Below, one piece after another: positions 52,403-61,306 of a stretch of 64,000 nucleotides of DNA. The stretch is from Bacillus_BA songklensis (GTDB lineage: Bacteria; Bacillota; Bacilli; Bacillales; Bacillaceae_H). The position numbers and the translations under genes were made by a program. Every line of letters begins with the position of its first letter. Positions within the stretch are counted from its first letter, which is position 1. The stretch is taken from the NCBI RefSeq assembly GCF_042649685.1, contig NZ_JBHRZT010000039.1, positions 33,573-97,572 on the forward strand, in the 5' to 3' direction. The notes beneath the pieces were generated by a model. The model ran no database searches. It was given only the letters and a program-made list of their open reading frames with translations, and had not been told where the DNA came from.

Positions 52403-52716
52403 AGAAAAGCGGAAGCGACTGTTAAGGCTTGAGAGGCATTGGAACTTCTGACAGAGGAACGGCTTTTTCGTTCCGTGGGAAGAAGTGAAATGACCGAAAG
52501 GCTAGGAGCTGCAGCCGGACAATAAGAAAAGCGGAAGCGACTGTTAAGGCTTGAGAGGCATTGGAACTTCTGACAGAGGAACGGCTTTTTCGTTCCGTGG
52601 GAAGAAGTGAAATGACCGAAAGGCTAGGAGCTGCAGCTGGACAATAAGAAAAGCGGAAGCGACTGTTAAGGCTTGAGAGGCATTGGAACTTCTGAGAAGG
52701 AGCTGCAGCCGGACAA
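52402..52716 (+). repeat. 122-bp tandem repeat, 2.6 units, between galE and galT
   Basis: Units start at 52402, 52524 and 52646 with AAGAAAAGCGGAAGCG. Units 1 and 2 differ at a single base (C/T in GCTGCAGCYGGAC). Unit 3 has an internal deletion of about 50 nt and ends at 52716. Each full unit contains a GGAACG/CGTTCC hairpin. A diverged copy of the same family lies inverted at 30353-30469. The rest of the gap to galT (to 52827) shows no gene. Confidence 0.9.
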
Positions 52717-52827
52717 GGAAGGAATGCACAGCAAGCTCGCCTAACCGGCTGATCCAAAGGTCTTTAGAGAATGAATATCATGTGTTTTTTTCTTTTCCTC
52801 ATTTCAAAATGAAGGGAGCACGATTAA

Positions 52828-54390
52828 ATGGCTATCAGCATTCATGAACAAATTGAGCGCTTAATTCAGTACGGGTTGAATAAAGAACTCATTACAAAAT
52901 GGGATGTAGACGTTGTCCGCAACAGGATACTAGAAGTATTAGAACTTGACGAGTTTGAGTCAGTGGAAATAGAAAAACAACAGCTGGACACACCAGTGGC
53001 AATTTTAGAAGCGATTTTAGACTGGGCGGCTGAGAACGGACGTCTAGAAGCGAACACGGTTACATACCGCGATTTATTAGATACAAAAATCATGGCAAGC
53101 TTCGTTCCGCTTCCTTCTGAAATGAACCGTCAATTTTATGAGCGATATGAAAAAGAGGGCCCGCAATCGGCAACAAACTCTTTCTATCAATTTTCAAAAA
53201 ACGTTCATTATATTCGTACAGATCGCATTGCTAAAAATGAAGCATGGCTCGCTCCAACCGAATATGGAGATTTAGAAATGACGATTAATCTATCGAAGCC
53301 GGAAAAAGATCCAAAAGCGATTGCAGCAGCGAAAAATATGAAACAAAGCTCTTATCCAAAGTGTTTATTGTGCAAGGAAAATGCCGGTTATGCGGGACGC
53401 GTCAATCATCCGGCCCGCCAAAACCACCGCATCATTCCAGTTGAACTCAATAATGAGCAATGGTTCTTACAATTCTCGCCTTATGTATACTACAATGAAC
53501 ATGCTATCGTACTGGCGGGCGAACATGTGCCAATGAAAATCTCAAAAGAAACATTTGTACGCTTATTGGAATTTGTCAATCAATTTCCGCATTATTTTCT
53601 TGGGTCAAATGCTGACTTGCCGATCGTGGGCGGCTCAATCTTAACCCATGATCATTTCCAGGGTGGACATCATGAATTTCCAATGGCAAAAGCAGAGATT
53701 GAGCATGAGTTTACATTTGCGAACTATCCGGACGTTCGTGCAGGTATTGTGAAATGGCCGATGTCCGTTATTCGTTTACAAAGCGCAGATCGGGAAGACC
53801 TTATACAATTATCGGATGATATTTTACAAGAGTGGAAGCATTATAGTGATGCTGAAGTGGACATTTTTGCCTTTACGGGTGAAACACCGCATAATACGAT
53901 TACTCCAATCGCGAGAAGGCGCGGTGAGTTATTTGAAATCGACTTAGTACTGCGCAACAACCGCACAAGCGATGAACATCCGCTTGGTATTTTCCATCCG
54001 CATGCTGAAGTGCATCATATTAAGAAGGAAAACATCGGATTAGTTGAAGTCATGGGTCTGGCCGTTTTGCCGGGTCGTTTAAAGGAAGAAATGCATGAAT
54101 TGGCATCAGTTCTTACAGCAGAAAACTTTGAAGAGGAAATCAAGAAGAATGAAGACATCGTCAAGCATTTAGAGTGGGCAAAGGCGTTGAAAGAAAAGCA
54201 TCGAGAGCTTTCAGAAGAAAATGCCCTTTCCATTTTGCAGGAAGAAATCGGAAAAGTATTTGCGACGATTCTTGAACATGCAGGAATCTTCAAACGTAAC
54301 AATCAAGGACAACAGGCATTCGAGCGTTTTATGAACACCATCACCAGTCAAAGAAATGAGAAGCGCGGCAGAAAAAGCAAGCCAAGTTAA
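52828..54390 (+). CDS. galT: Galactose-1-phosphate uridylyltransferase, class II
   Basis: Swaps UMP between UDP-glucose and galactose-1-phosphate. 520 aa, the long Firmicutes (GalT class II) form, not the 350-aa type. Seen: CLLCKENAGYAGR with a CxxC pair, RIIPVELN, and the active-site histidines in LTHDHFQGGHHEFPM. Ribosome site GAAGGGAGC. A tandem repeat separates it from galE, so polycistronic expression may be altered. Confidence 0.94.
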   Translation: MAISIHEQIERLIQYGLNKELITKWDVDVVRNRILEVLELDEFESVEIEKQQLDTPVAILEAILDWAAENGRLEANTVTYRDLLDTKIMASFVPLPSEMNRQFYERYEKEGPQSATNSFYQFSKNVHYIRTDRIAKNEAWLAPTEYGDLEMTINLSKPEKDPKAIAAAKNMKQSSYPKCLLCKENAGYAGRVNHPARQNHRIIPVELNNEQWFLQFSPYVYYNEHAIVLAGEHVPMKISKETFVRLLEFVNQFPHYFLGSNADLPIVGGSILTHDHFQGGHHEFPMAKAEIEHEFTFANYPDVRAGIVKWPMSVIRLQSADREDLIQLSDDILQEWKHYSDAEVDIFAFTGETPHNTITPIARRRGELFEIDLVLRNNRTSDEHPLGIFHPHAEVHHIKKENIGLVEVMGLAVLPGRLKEEMHELASVLTAENFEEEIKKNEDIVKHLEWAKALKEKHRELSEENALSILQEEIGKVFATILEHAGIFKRNNQGQQAFERFMNTITSQRNEKRGRKSKPS

Positions 54391-54435
54391 ACGGCCATGA
54401 TTTTCCTATTATTAACATAAACGATGGTCATAAAG

Positions 54436-54485
54436 AAAGGTGAGGCAATCGAGGGATTTCCCCGGGTTGCCCCACCTTCTTTTTT
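54436..54485 (+). terminator. Terminator after galT
   Basis: AAAGGTGAGGCAA (54436-54448) with TTGCCCCACCTT (54467-54478), then CTTTTTT. Confidence 0.85.
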
Positions 54486-54564
54486 GCCGTATCAGAAAGC
54501 ATAGATTGTGTTTTGAAATTGTCCAGTCCCATGCCCTATGAGGCTAAGCGGGTTTATTCCTCTT

Positions 54565-54770
54565 TACTATATAAATCCACATAAAAAATGGGACATGAAT
54601 AAAAAGCCATCCATGCCCCATTTTTTACGCATAAGGCTTCCCCAATTTTCCTTTCGGGCCCTTGTCGAAGCCTTATACAAGAGCCTTTTTTCGCTTATTC
54701 AAGGCTGTCGGAGCAGAAAAGCTATAAATAACGCTCAAAACGACAAATGATGTTGAACCATTAAATTGAA
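54565..54770 (-). repeat. 200-nt structured repeat, inverted copy
   Basis: On the minus strand it parallels 61527-61735 along its length: a degenerate 5' half, then hairpin 1 (ATAAGGCTTC ... GAAGCCTTAT), then hairpin 2 (here AAAAAATGGGACATG with CATGCCCCATTTTTT at 54583-54597 and 54612-54626), then ATGTGGATTTATATA. Hairpin 2 has a different sequence from the other copy yet pairs. Confidence 0.85.
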
Positions 54771-54782
54771 TGTATATAATTA

Positions 54783-54965
54783 TTAATGGTGATCAACTGG
54801 ATCATTCGGAATAAGTGTACCAATCAACACTACAAGCACTGCAAATACCACAGAGAAAATAGAAGCGGTTGCAAAATTGTATGTAGCACCTTGCATGGAA
54901 CTAATAACGTAAGCAGCCATGTTTACAAGTAAAAAGCCCCAAAAGATAGCCGAAAGAAATTGCAT
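54783..54965 (-). CDS. yjzD: YjzD family small membrane protein (DUF2929)
   Basis: 60 aa from ATG at 54965 (GAGGTGA upstream; an upstream GTG at 54974 overlaps the ribosome site). Seen: two hydrophobic segments (MQFLSAIFWGFLLVNMAAYV and ATASIFSVVFAVLVVLIGTL) with a short loop. Size and position after the yjzC region fit YjzD. A perfect 13-bp palindrome ACAAACAGTTTGT lies at 54983-54995, between promoter and start. Confidence 0.75.
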   Translation of the reverse strand: MQFLSAIFWGFLLVNMAAYVISSMQGATYNFATASIFSVVFAVLVVLIGTLIPNDPVDHH

Positions 54966-54974
54966 TTTTTTCAC

Positions 54975-55310
54975 CTCATCTTACAAACAGTTTGTTTATA
55001 TTTTATCATAAATCCAAGAGTTAATAAATGATATTTTGACAGTACAAAAAGCTCAATAAAATTAAAAGGGAGAAATGAGGAATTGGACAAAAGAGTACTG
55101 TTGAGAATTATTTGTATATTTTTGAATAAACTACACTTCACTCACGTCGATTAAAGGGGAAGACAAGTAATAAGTAGCCTGTATGTTCTTTGTGATTTCT
55201 TTTCTGATACAAGGCTATTTTCGTAAAATTTTTACATATACTAATAATCGATAAAGGAAATAAATAGTAAAAAAGAGAAAGTGAAAGTAGATAGGGCAGG
55301 TGAATAAGTG
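54975..55310. other. AT-rich gene-free region
   Basis: Divergent upstream region of yjzD and the 42-aa gene. Apart from the palindrome at 54983-54995 I see no feature I can support. Confidence 0.4.
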
Positions 55311-55439
55311 ATGGAAAAAGAAGAAATGAGTGAACTTGATCTGCTTCTTGAACAGGAAGCGTCCAATTTAACACAATTGGGCATGGAAACATTAGAACGA
55401 TTAAAAAAAGAGAAAAATTTGGAGGAAAGGGAGGGATAG
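55311..55439 (+). CDS. Small acidic protein, 42 aa, unknown
   Basis: ATG 55311 to TAG 55437-55439: MEKEEMSELDLLLEQEASNL, TQLGMETLERLKKEKNLEER, EG. Almost entirely predicted helix, highly charged. Ribosome site is only fair (GGGCAGGTGAATAAGTG). I do not recognise it. Confidence 0.45.
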   Translation: MEKEEMSELDLLLEQEASNLTQLGMETLERLKKEKNLEEREG

Positions 55440-55534
55440 CTATTACAAATGGGCATTCCCCCTTTCTTTTTTTAATTTCGTTCATACAATGTAAATAGTG
55501 AAAGAAGTAGTTAATGAATCGGAGGACGAATTGA

Positions 55535-56269
55535 ATGAATGCCCGCTTTTTTAGTTTAGACAATCAATGGAACGTTGTTCATCTTCCTGAAAGACCGAAT
55601 GGATTTGGCGTATTGGTATTAGGAGACAAGGATCATTTTGTAGAGGGATCTACAAGCTTATGGATACAACATATCGGGCGCTCGCAGCTTGTCCGATATT
55701 TATTGGATAAAGGATATACGGTATTTTACTCTAATTTATACGGCCGCCATTGGGGAAGCGATAAATCATTGCGATTAGCCAAACAGCTTTATCATTTAGT
55801 CATGAAACAAGAGATTTTAAATAAACGGATACATGTATTGGCAGAAGGAATGGGAGCGTTGCTGGCCCTTCGATTGGTGGAAAGCAATGAAGATTTCTTC
55901 CGAGGTATGGCCTTGCTAAACCCATGTTTGGATTTTCGAGCACATGTAGAGCATGAAAAGCAAAATAAGCTTTTCTATAAACAACTTATAAAAGAGATAA
56001 GGCAGGCCTACGGGATAGAAGAAGAGGAGCTAAATGAGTTTCTAAACAAACTGCCACAATTAACGGACTACCAATCTACAATTCCCGTTAAAATATGGGC
56101 AATGACCAATAACATAAGCTCTTACCCTATTTTTCACAGAAGACATTATGAAGAGCACCGCCTAAAACTCGGTTCCCCTGTCGCTCTTTCTCTTTACTTG
56201 CCTGAACAGAAGTATTTATTTGAAAGATCACTTGTCCATTTCTTTGAAGAAAATGAAAAAGTGTTATAA
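55535..56269 (+). CDS. Alpha/beta-hydrolase-fold protein without nucleophile Ser
   Basis: 244 aa. Seen: an alpha/beta-hydrolase-like order: central strand GFGVLVLGDKDHF, the helix RSQLVRYLLDKGYTVFYSNLYGRHWG, and the nucleophile elbow HVLAEGMGALLALRL. In active enzymes the elbow is GxSxG; here residues 103-107 read AEGMG, so Gly105 replaces Ser. A later LALLNPC-type strand and SPVALSLYLPEQK follow. In B. subtilis yjaU occupies this position, but I assign it by place only. Ribosome site CGGAGGA. The yjaV-position gene is 60 bp on. Confidence 0.6.
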   Translation: MNARFFSLDNQWNVVHLPERPNGFGVLVLGDKDHFVEGSTSLWIQHIGRSQLVRYLLDKGYTVFYSNLYGRHWGSDKSLRLAKQLYHLVMKQEILNKRIHVLAEGMGALLALRLVESNEDFFRGMALLNPCLDFRAHVEHEKQNKLFYKQLIKEIRQAYGIEEEELNEFLNKLPQLTDYQSTIPVKIWAMTNNISSYPIFHRRHYEEHRLKLGSPVALSLYLPEQKYLFERSLVHFFEENEKVL

Positions 56270-56329
56270 CAAAGCCTCTTTGATTATACATATCTAAGAG
56301 GCTATTTTATTTAGACGGGGGAACTTGTG

Positions 56330-57238
56330 ATGAAAAAGGTAGCAGTTATCGGAGCCAATCGGTTTGTGGGGTTTTGTTTATGTGATCATTTTTTAAAAGA
56401 GGGATTAGAGGTAACGGGGTATATCCATCAGGCCCATGACTATGAAACAGCACTTCAAGAAGAAATGGAGCTGTTTTTAGGAAGAAACGCTAACTTTACC
56501 AGCGAGAGAATGGAAGAGAAGAAACCATTATTCTATCCAAAAGAACAATTTGATGCGGTTTACTTTACATTTTTCGATCAAGGAGACTTCCGGGATGCCT
56601 CTTTTTTTCGTGAAAAAATCAAGCAGGGGCACAAAGCGCTCGTTGACTGTATTTCCTATTGTTTGCAGTCCAAAGCAAAACTTGTTTTTCTTTCTTCCCT
56701 TCGTGTGTATGGTACAAAACAAGAAGTCATTGGAGAAAAAATTATCCCTAATCCCGACCATCGAGAAGGGAGACTGTTTTTCCATTTTGAAAAGATGGTC
56801 ACTAAGTTTACACAGTCAGCTCTTTCCTACGTCATTATACGTGTTCCGACCGTGTATGGACCTTGGCAGCCTTTTTCAGCTGCTTATCAGCAGGCATGTA
56901 TCCAGCTTGTAACAAGAGAGGAGAAGGCTATTGAAGTGGAGGAAGATAGAAGGGATGTACTGTTTATTGATGATGTAGTTTACACTGTCGCAAAGTGTAC
57001 GGATGCCTCACCTTCATCTTCTATTATTCATTTATACAGCGGTCAACACTCGCAATGGGAACAAGGGGCGGATTTATTGAACATTTCCTATGAACCCAGA
57101 GAGAGCAAGTTTGAGGGAATAACAGACGGCCTAAATAGACGGGAGAAACCTTTTGCGCCTTATACAAGCATCCGGGAGGGAGTCCAACGGCAAAAACATC
57201 ATACAAGGCAATTATTCTCACACTATCATTTTTTGTGA
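56330..57238 (+). CDS. Extended-SDR (NAD-dependent epimerase-like) protein with altered catalytic Tyr
   Basis: 302 aa from ATG 56330 (GGGGG upstream; GTG 56327 is an alternative). Seen: nucleotide-fold start VAVIGANRFVGFCLCDHF, the second strand FDAVYFTFFDQGDFRD, FLSSLRVYGTKQ, and IIRVPTVYGPWQPF, all typical of extended SDRs. The catalytic YxxxK appears as FHFEK (residues 151-155): Lys is kept, Tyr is Phe. The glycine motif is also not the usual GxxGxxG. It is probably a non-catalytic or altered enzyme. It lies between the hydrolase-like gene and med; in B. subtilis yjaV sits here. Confidence 0.65.
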   Translation: MKKVAVIGANRFVGFCLCDHFLKEGLEVTGYIHQAHDYETALQEEMELFLGRNANFTSERMEEKKPLFYPKEQFDAVYFTFFDQGDFRDASFFREKIKQGHKALVDCISYCLQSKAKLVFLSSLRVYGTKQEVIGEKIIPNPDHREGRLFFHFEKMVTKFTQSALSYVIIRVPTVYGPWQPFSAAYQQACIQLVTREEKAIEVEEDRRDVLFIDDVVYTVAKCTDASPSSSIIHLYSGQHSQWEQGADLLNISYEPRESKFEGITDGLNRREKPFAPYTSIREGVQRQKHHTRQLFSHYHFL

Positions 57239-57340
57239 AAAAGAGCATTGGAAAATTTTCTTTTACAAACCTTAATTTAGCAGGGTACAATGAAGGGTGA
57301 ATATTTTGGTGAAAGCGTGACTGCTAAAGGAGGTACAAAA

Positions 57341-58294
57341 ATGAATAAGCCGATTTGGTTATTCGTTTTTATTCTCCTGCTTTTATCTGGTTGTGGACAA
57401 CCTATAAAAGGAGAACTAAAAAACGTCGGTCTTTTAGTTCCTGAAACAATCAATGATCAAGTATGGGGAACCAAAGGCTATACCGGGATGCTGAGAATAC
57501 AATCCTCCTTCGATACTGACGTGTTTTATAAAGAACACATGGATTCAGAAGAGGTTGTAAGACGGGCTGTAAAGGAATTTAACGAGCGTGACGTGAATTT
57601 AATATTCGGTCATGGCGATGAATATGCACAGTATTTCAATAAAATCAGCAAGGATTATCCAAACATCCATTTTGTTTGCTTTAACGGAGAGGCAAAGGGG
57701 AAAAACGTGACAAGCTTGAATTTTGAAGGGCATGCTATGGGTTTTTTTGGAGGAATGGTTGCTGGAAAAATGACCAAGACAGACAAGATTGGTGTCATTT
57801 CCGCATTCGAATGGCAGCCTGAGGTCAATGGATTTTTTGAGGGAGCATTATACGAAAACCCCGATGTAGAGGTAGAGGTGAAATTTGTTCAACATTGGGA
57901 CGATATAGAGACAGCCCTTGTCTTTTTGGAAGAAATGACAGCAAAGGGAGTGGATGTTGTATATCCCGCTGGAGATGGTTTCAATGTTCCGTTAATTGAA
58001 AATCTAAAAGAAAAAGGGCTTTATGCAATTGGTTATGTATCGGAACAGTCTGATTTAGGTGAGAACACCGTGCTGACGAGTACAGTCCAGCATGTTGATC
58101 AACTGTATGAGGTAGTGGCCAAACAATTTAATGCCGGAGAACTCAAGTCCGGAACCCTATTTTATGATTTCCAGGACGGGGTTATCTCTATGGGGGAATT
58201 CAGCCCGCTGGTTAAGGAGGAGTATCGGAATAAACTGGAAAAATACATTGAAGAATATAAAGAAACAGGCAAGCTTCCGAATCAAAAACCTTAA
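57341..58294 (+). CDS. med: Med lipoprotein, positive regulator of comK
   Basis: 317 aa, the B. subtilis Med length, from ATG 57341 (AAAGGAGG). Seen: a lipoprotein signal with lipobox LLSGC near residues 14-18, then a BMP/PnrA-type periplasmic-binding fold (VGLLVPETINDQVWGTKGY, FGHGDEYAQYFNKI, GFFGGMVAGKMTKTDKIG, VVYPAGDGFNVPLI). Related proteins bind nucleosides. Med raises comK expression in B. subtilis by an unclear route. comZ follows after 75 bp. Confidence 0.92.
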   Translation: MNKPIWLFVFILLLLSGCGQPIKGELKNVGLLVPETINDQVWGTKGYTGMLRIQSSFDTDVFYKEHMDSEEVVRRAVKEFNERDVNLIFGHGDEYAQYFNKISKDYPNIHFVCFNGEAKGKNVTSLNFEGHAMGFFGGMVAGKMTKTDKIGVISAFEWQPEVNGFFEGALYENPDVEVEVKFVQHWDDIETALVFLEEMTAKGVDVVYPAGDGFNVPLIENLKEKGLYAIGYVSEQSDLGENTVLTSTVQHVDQLYEVVAKQFNAGELKSGTLFYDFQDGVISMGEFSPLVKEEYRNKLEKYIEEYKETGKLPNQKP

Positions 58295-58369
58295 ATGGCC
58301 AATAGGTGATGTACGTAGAAATATGATATGATATTGGTTGCAAAAATCACTGGAAAAGAGGGCGAAAAA

Positions 58370-58561
58370 ATGGAACAGCAAAATATGCAGTTTATGCAGA
58401 TTGCGATGAAGTATTTGCCGGAAGCAAAGCAATTACTGGATCAAACAGGAATTGAATTAAGCATGGAGCATCTCCAGCCGATGATGTCTTTATTAACGAA
58501 GGTAATGGCTGATGCGTATGAACTTGGCAAACAAGATGCTTTAAAGGAGAACTCTCAATAA
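58370..58561 (+). CDS. comZ: Competence protein ComZ
   Basis: 63 aa, exactly the B. subtilis ComZ size, from ATG 58370 (GAGGGCG upstream). Seen: MEQQNMQFMQIAMKYLPEAK, the leucine-rich helix QLLDQTGIELSMEHLQPMM, and the C-terminal ADAYELGKQDALKE. ComZ represses comG in B. subtilis. It follows med as there, and ends at a strong bidirectional terminator. Confidence 0.92.
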   Translation: MEQQNMQFMQIAMKYLPEAKQLLDQTGIELSMEHLQPMMSLLTKVMADAYELGKQDALKENSQ

Positions 58562-58568
58562 TAATGAT

Positions 58569-58606
58569 AAAAAAGCTATCTCGTTTAAATCGAAGATAGC
58601 TTTTTT
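58569..58606. terminator. Bidirectional terminator after comZ
   Basis: AAAAAAGCTATCT (58569-58581) with AGATAGCTTTTTT (58594-58606). Confidence 0.9.
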
Positions 58607-58823
58607 ATTTGTTTTTCTTTTGAAAAAGATCGAGTAAAGGAGAGAATTCTTTAATTAATGGCTTCAAGCTTTGTATGGACGCGGCAATTTCTTGAATTTG
58701 ATTTATGAGTTGATTCCAATCCGTGCCAGGGGAGAAGTCCTCCTTTGTTTGCTTTTCTTGTTCTTTGCTTTTTCTGTGGCTGCCAAACATCAATTGTGTA
58801 AAAGGGTCCTTTTTCTCTTCCAA
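58605..58823 (-). CDS. Small protein between comZ and fabH, YjzB-like position
   Basis: 72 aa from TTG (minus strand 58823-58821), preceded by GAGGTGA with suitable spacing; GTG 58832 lies within that ribosome site. Starts LEEKKDPFTQLMFGSHRKSK (initiator read as Met) and continues with a Gln/Ile/Leu-rich helical part ending LLDLFQKKNK. No membrane segment. In B. subtilis yjzB lies between comZ and fabHA; whether this is its counterpart is unsure. Confidence 0.65.
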   Translation of the reverse strand: MEEKKDPFTQLMFGSHRKSKEQEKQTKEDFSPGTDWNQLINQIQEIAASIQSLKPLIKEFSPLLDLFQKKNK

Positions 58824-58945
58824 TGCTCTCACCTCTATTCTTTGGAAATGACTAAACTTATCCTGCCGACAATACTACTATATGAAAGAGAAGAAAAAAG
58901 TGAACAGGACAAACACCTAGACAAATAAAAAAAAATAACTTAAAA

Positions 58946-58962
58946 TTAGTACCAAGTCATAA
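58946..58962 (+). promoter_or_regulatory. FapR-like operator upstream of fabH
   Basis: TTAGTACCAAGTCATAA: the left half matches the FapR site (TTAGTACCTGNTACTAA) perfectly, the right half partly. fabHA-fabF is a FapR target in B. subtilis. A -10-like TAGAAT is at 58973-58978. Confidence 0.6.
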
Positions 58963-59020
58963 TAATTGATAATAGAATGTATAAAACAGATCTTACCCTT
59001 CCAATAAAGGAGATGTTAAT

Positions 59021-59953
59021 ATGAACGCTGGGATTGTCGGTATTGGACGTTATTTACCGGAAAAAATTTTAAGAAATGCTGATTTAGAAAAAATGATGGA
59101 TACCTCTGATGAATGGATTCGTACAAGAACGGGTATTCAGGAGAGGCGTATTGCATCAGATGAGGTCGATACGTCCGATATGGCGTATGAAGCGTCGTTA
59201 AAAGCGTTGAAGGATGCTGGTTTAACAGCGGAAGATCTTGATTTGATCATTGTGGCGACTGTTACCCCTGATTATCCATTCCCTTCTGTTGCCTGCATGA
59301 TTCAAGAAAAGCTTGGCGCCAAGAAAGCAGCGGCTTTTGATTTGAGTGCGGCATGTGCAGGTTTTATGTATGGTATGATCACGGCACAGCAGTTTATTGA
59401 AGGCGGCGTCTATAAACACGTATTAGTAGTAGGAGTAGAAAAGCTTTCAAAAATCGTGAATTGGGAAGATCGCAACACGGCTGTTTTATTCGGTGATGGA
59501 GCTGGAGCTGTAGTAATGGGGCCTGTCGGTGAAGAACATGGTATTTTGGCATTTGAACTTGGAGCAGATGGTACAGGAGCAAAGCACCTTTATCAGGATG
59601 AATACATTTTCATGAACGGACGTGAAGTATTTAAATTTGCCGTTCGCCAAATGGGAGAATCCAGTATCAACGTATTGGAAAAAGCAGGATTGTCTAAGGA
59701 GGACGTCGACTTTTTAATTCCGCATCAAGCCAACATCCGCATCATGGAAGCGGCAAGACAACGATTAGAACTGCCGGAAGAAAAAATGTCGAAAACTGTT
59801 CACTTATACGGAAACACTTCAGCGGCTTCCATCCCGATTTCAATCGTGGAAGAGCTGGAAAATGGTAAAATAAAAGAGGACGATGTCATTGTAATGGTTG
59901 GCTTTGGCGGTGGTCTAACATGGGGAGCAATCGCCATGCGCTGGGGGAAATAA
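59021..59953 (+). CDS. fabH: Beta-ketoacyl-ACP synthase III
   Basis: Starts fatty acid synthesis by condensing an acyl-CoA primer with malonyl-ACP; in bacilli it prefers branched primers. Seen: the catalytic triad Cys in AFDLSAACAGF, His in IPHQANIRI, Asn in YGNTSAASIP, and the C-terminal GFGGGLTWGA. 310 aa. Strong ribosome site AAAGGAGATG. fabF follows after 51 nt. A FapR-like site lies upstream. Confidence 0.97.
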   Translation: MNAGIVGIGRYLPEKILRNADLEKMMDTSDEWIRTRTGIQERRIASDEVDTSDMAYEASLKALKDAGLTAEDLDLIIVATVTPDYPFPSVACMIQEKLGAKKAAAFDLSAACAGFMYGMITAQQFIEGGVYKHVLVVGVEKLSKIVNWEDRNTAVLFGDGAGAVVMGPVGEEHGILAFELGADGTGAKHLYQDEYIFMNGREVFKFAVRQMGESSINVLEKAGLSKEDVDFLIPHQANIRIMEAARQRLELPEEKMSKTVHLYGNTSAASIPISIVEELENGKIKEDDVIVMVGFGGGLTWGAIAMRWGK

Positions 59954-60004
59954 TCATTCATGAGCTTATATATGGATAAATTTAGATAAGGAGATGTGAG
60001 TGAC

Positions 60005-61246
60005 GTGGAAAAAAAGCGCGTAGTTGTAACAGGCCTAGGAGCAGTAACACCAATCGGAAATGATGTAGATACGGCGTGGAATAATGCTATTGCGGGTGTT
60101 TCAGGCATTGGGCCGTTGACAAGATTGAACCCGGATGAGTATTCAGCAAAAGTAGCAGCAGAATTAAAAGATTTTCAACCGGAAAATTATTTTGATAAAA
60201 GAGAAGCGAGAAAAATGGACCGCTTTACACAATATGCAGTAGCGGCATCACTAATGGCTGTCAAAGATGCCAACCTTGATATTACAGAAGAAATTGCCCC
60301 AAGAGTAGGAGTTTGGATCGGTTCAGGCATCGGCGGTATGGAAACGTTTGAGAGTCAATATGAAACATTTTTGGAAAAAGGGTATCGTCGTGTCAGCCCG
60401 TTTTTCGTTCCAATGATGATTCCGGATATGGCAGCCGGACAAGTATCAATTGCCCTAGGTGCAAAAGGAATCAACTCTTGTACGGTAACGGCTTGTGCGA
60501 CAGGGACAAACTCTATTGGGGATGCGTTTAAAGTCATTCAACGCGGTGATGCGGATGTTATGGTGACAGGTGGAACAGAAGCGCCTATTACGAAAATGTC
60601 AGTAGCCGGATTCTGTGCAAACAAAGCGCTTTCGACGAACCCGGATCCAAAAACGGCTTGCCGCCCGTTTGATCGAAACCGTGACGGCTTTATCATAGGA
60701 GAAGGTGCTGGTGTCCTTGTTTTAGAAGAGCTGGAGCATGCATTAGCACGCGGTGCAAAAATCTATGCTGAAATCGTTGGTTATGGTGCCACAGGCGATG
60801 CGTATCATATTACGGCCCCAGCTCCAGGCGGAGAAGGCGGCGTTCGTGCAATGCGTCAGGCGATTAATGATGCAGGATTGCAGCCAAGTGATATCGATTA
60901 TATCAATGCACACGGAACAAGCACAGAGTACAATGATAAATACGAAACAATGGCTATCAAAGAAGTATTTGGAGACCATGCTTACAAAGTTGCAATCAGC
61001 TCAACTAAATCCATGACAGGTCATTTGCTTGGTGCAGCCGGCGGTGTGGAAGCTATCTTCAGTGTTAAAACCATTGAAAATGGAATCATTCCTCCAACCA
61101 TCAACTATAAAACACCGGATCCGGACTGTGATTTGGATTACGTTCCAAATGAAGCGCGTAAACAGGAAGTGAAAACAGTGCTAAGTAACTCCCTTGGCTT
61201 TGGCGGTCATAACGCAACTATTATTTTAAAAAAATACGAAGGTTAA
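60005..61246 (+). CDS. fabF: Beta-ketoacyl-ACP synthase II
   Basis: Elongating condensing enzyme. 413 aa, the same as B. subtilis FabF, from GTG 60005 with AAGGAGAT 9 nt upstream; GTG 59996 abuts that ribosome site and is rejected. Seen: VVVTGLGAVTPIGND, the catalytic Cys in TVTACATGTNS, His in NAHGTSTEYND and KSMTGHLLGAAGG, and NSLGFGGHNA. Co-transcribed with fabH. Confidence 0.97.
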   Translation: MEKKRVVVTGLGAVTPIGNDVDTAWNNAIAGVSGIGPLTRLNPDEYSAKVAAELKDFQPENYFDKREARKMDRFTQYAVAASLMAVKDANLDITEEIAPRVGVWIGSGIGGMETFESQYETFLEKGYRRVSPFFVPMMIPDMAAGQVSIALGAKGINSCTVTACATGTNSIGDAFKVIQRGDADVMVTGGTEAPITKMSVAGFCANKALSTNPDPKTACRPFDRNRDGFIIGEGAGVLVLEELEHALARGAKIYAEIVGYGATGDAYHITAPAPGGEGGVRAMRQAINDAGLQPSDIDYINAHGTSTEYNDKYETMAIKEVFGDHAYKVAISSTKSMTGHLLGAAGGVEAIFSVKTIENGIIPPTINYKTPDPDCDLDYVPNEARKQEVKTVLSNSLGFGGHNATIILKKYEG

Positions 61247-61306
61247 AGGGGACTGTCCGGCAATCCCTTGATTGGTCCGGAATCTCTCTCGAGGATTTAT
61301 TTTCGG

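Noticed and set aside
52422..52757. Minus-strand ORF across the gal tandem repeat
   Set aside because: It exists only because the 122-bp unit keeps an open frame when repeated; the repeated peptide looks like nothing known.
61261..61300. A further copy of the hairpin repeat (CAATCCCTTGATTGGTCCGGAAT)
   Set aside because: Similarity to the loop CCCTTG...GGATT is short, and the lead and paired stem are missing.
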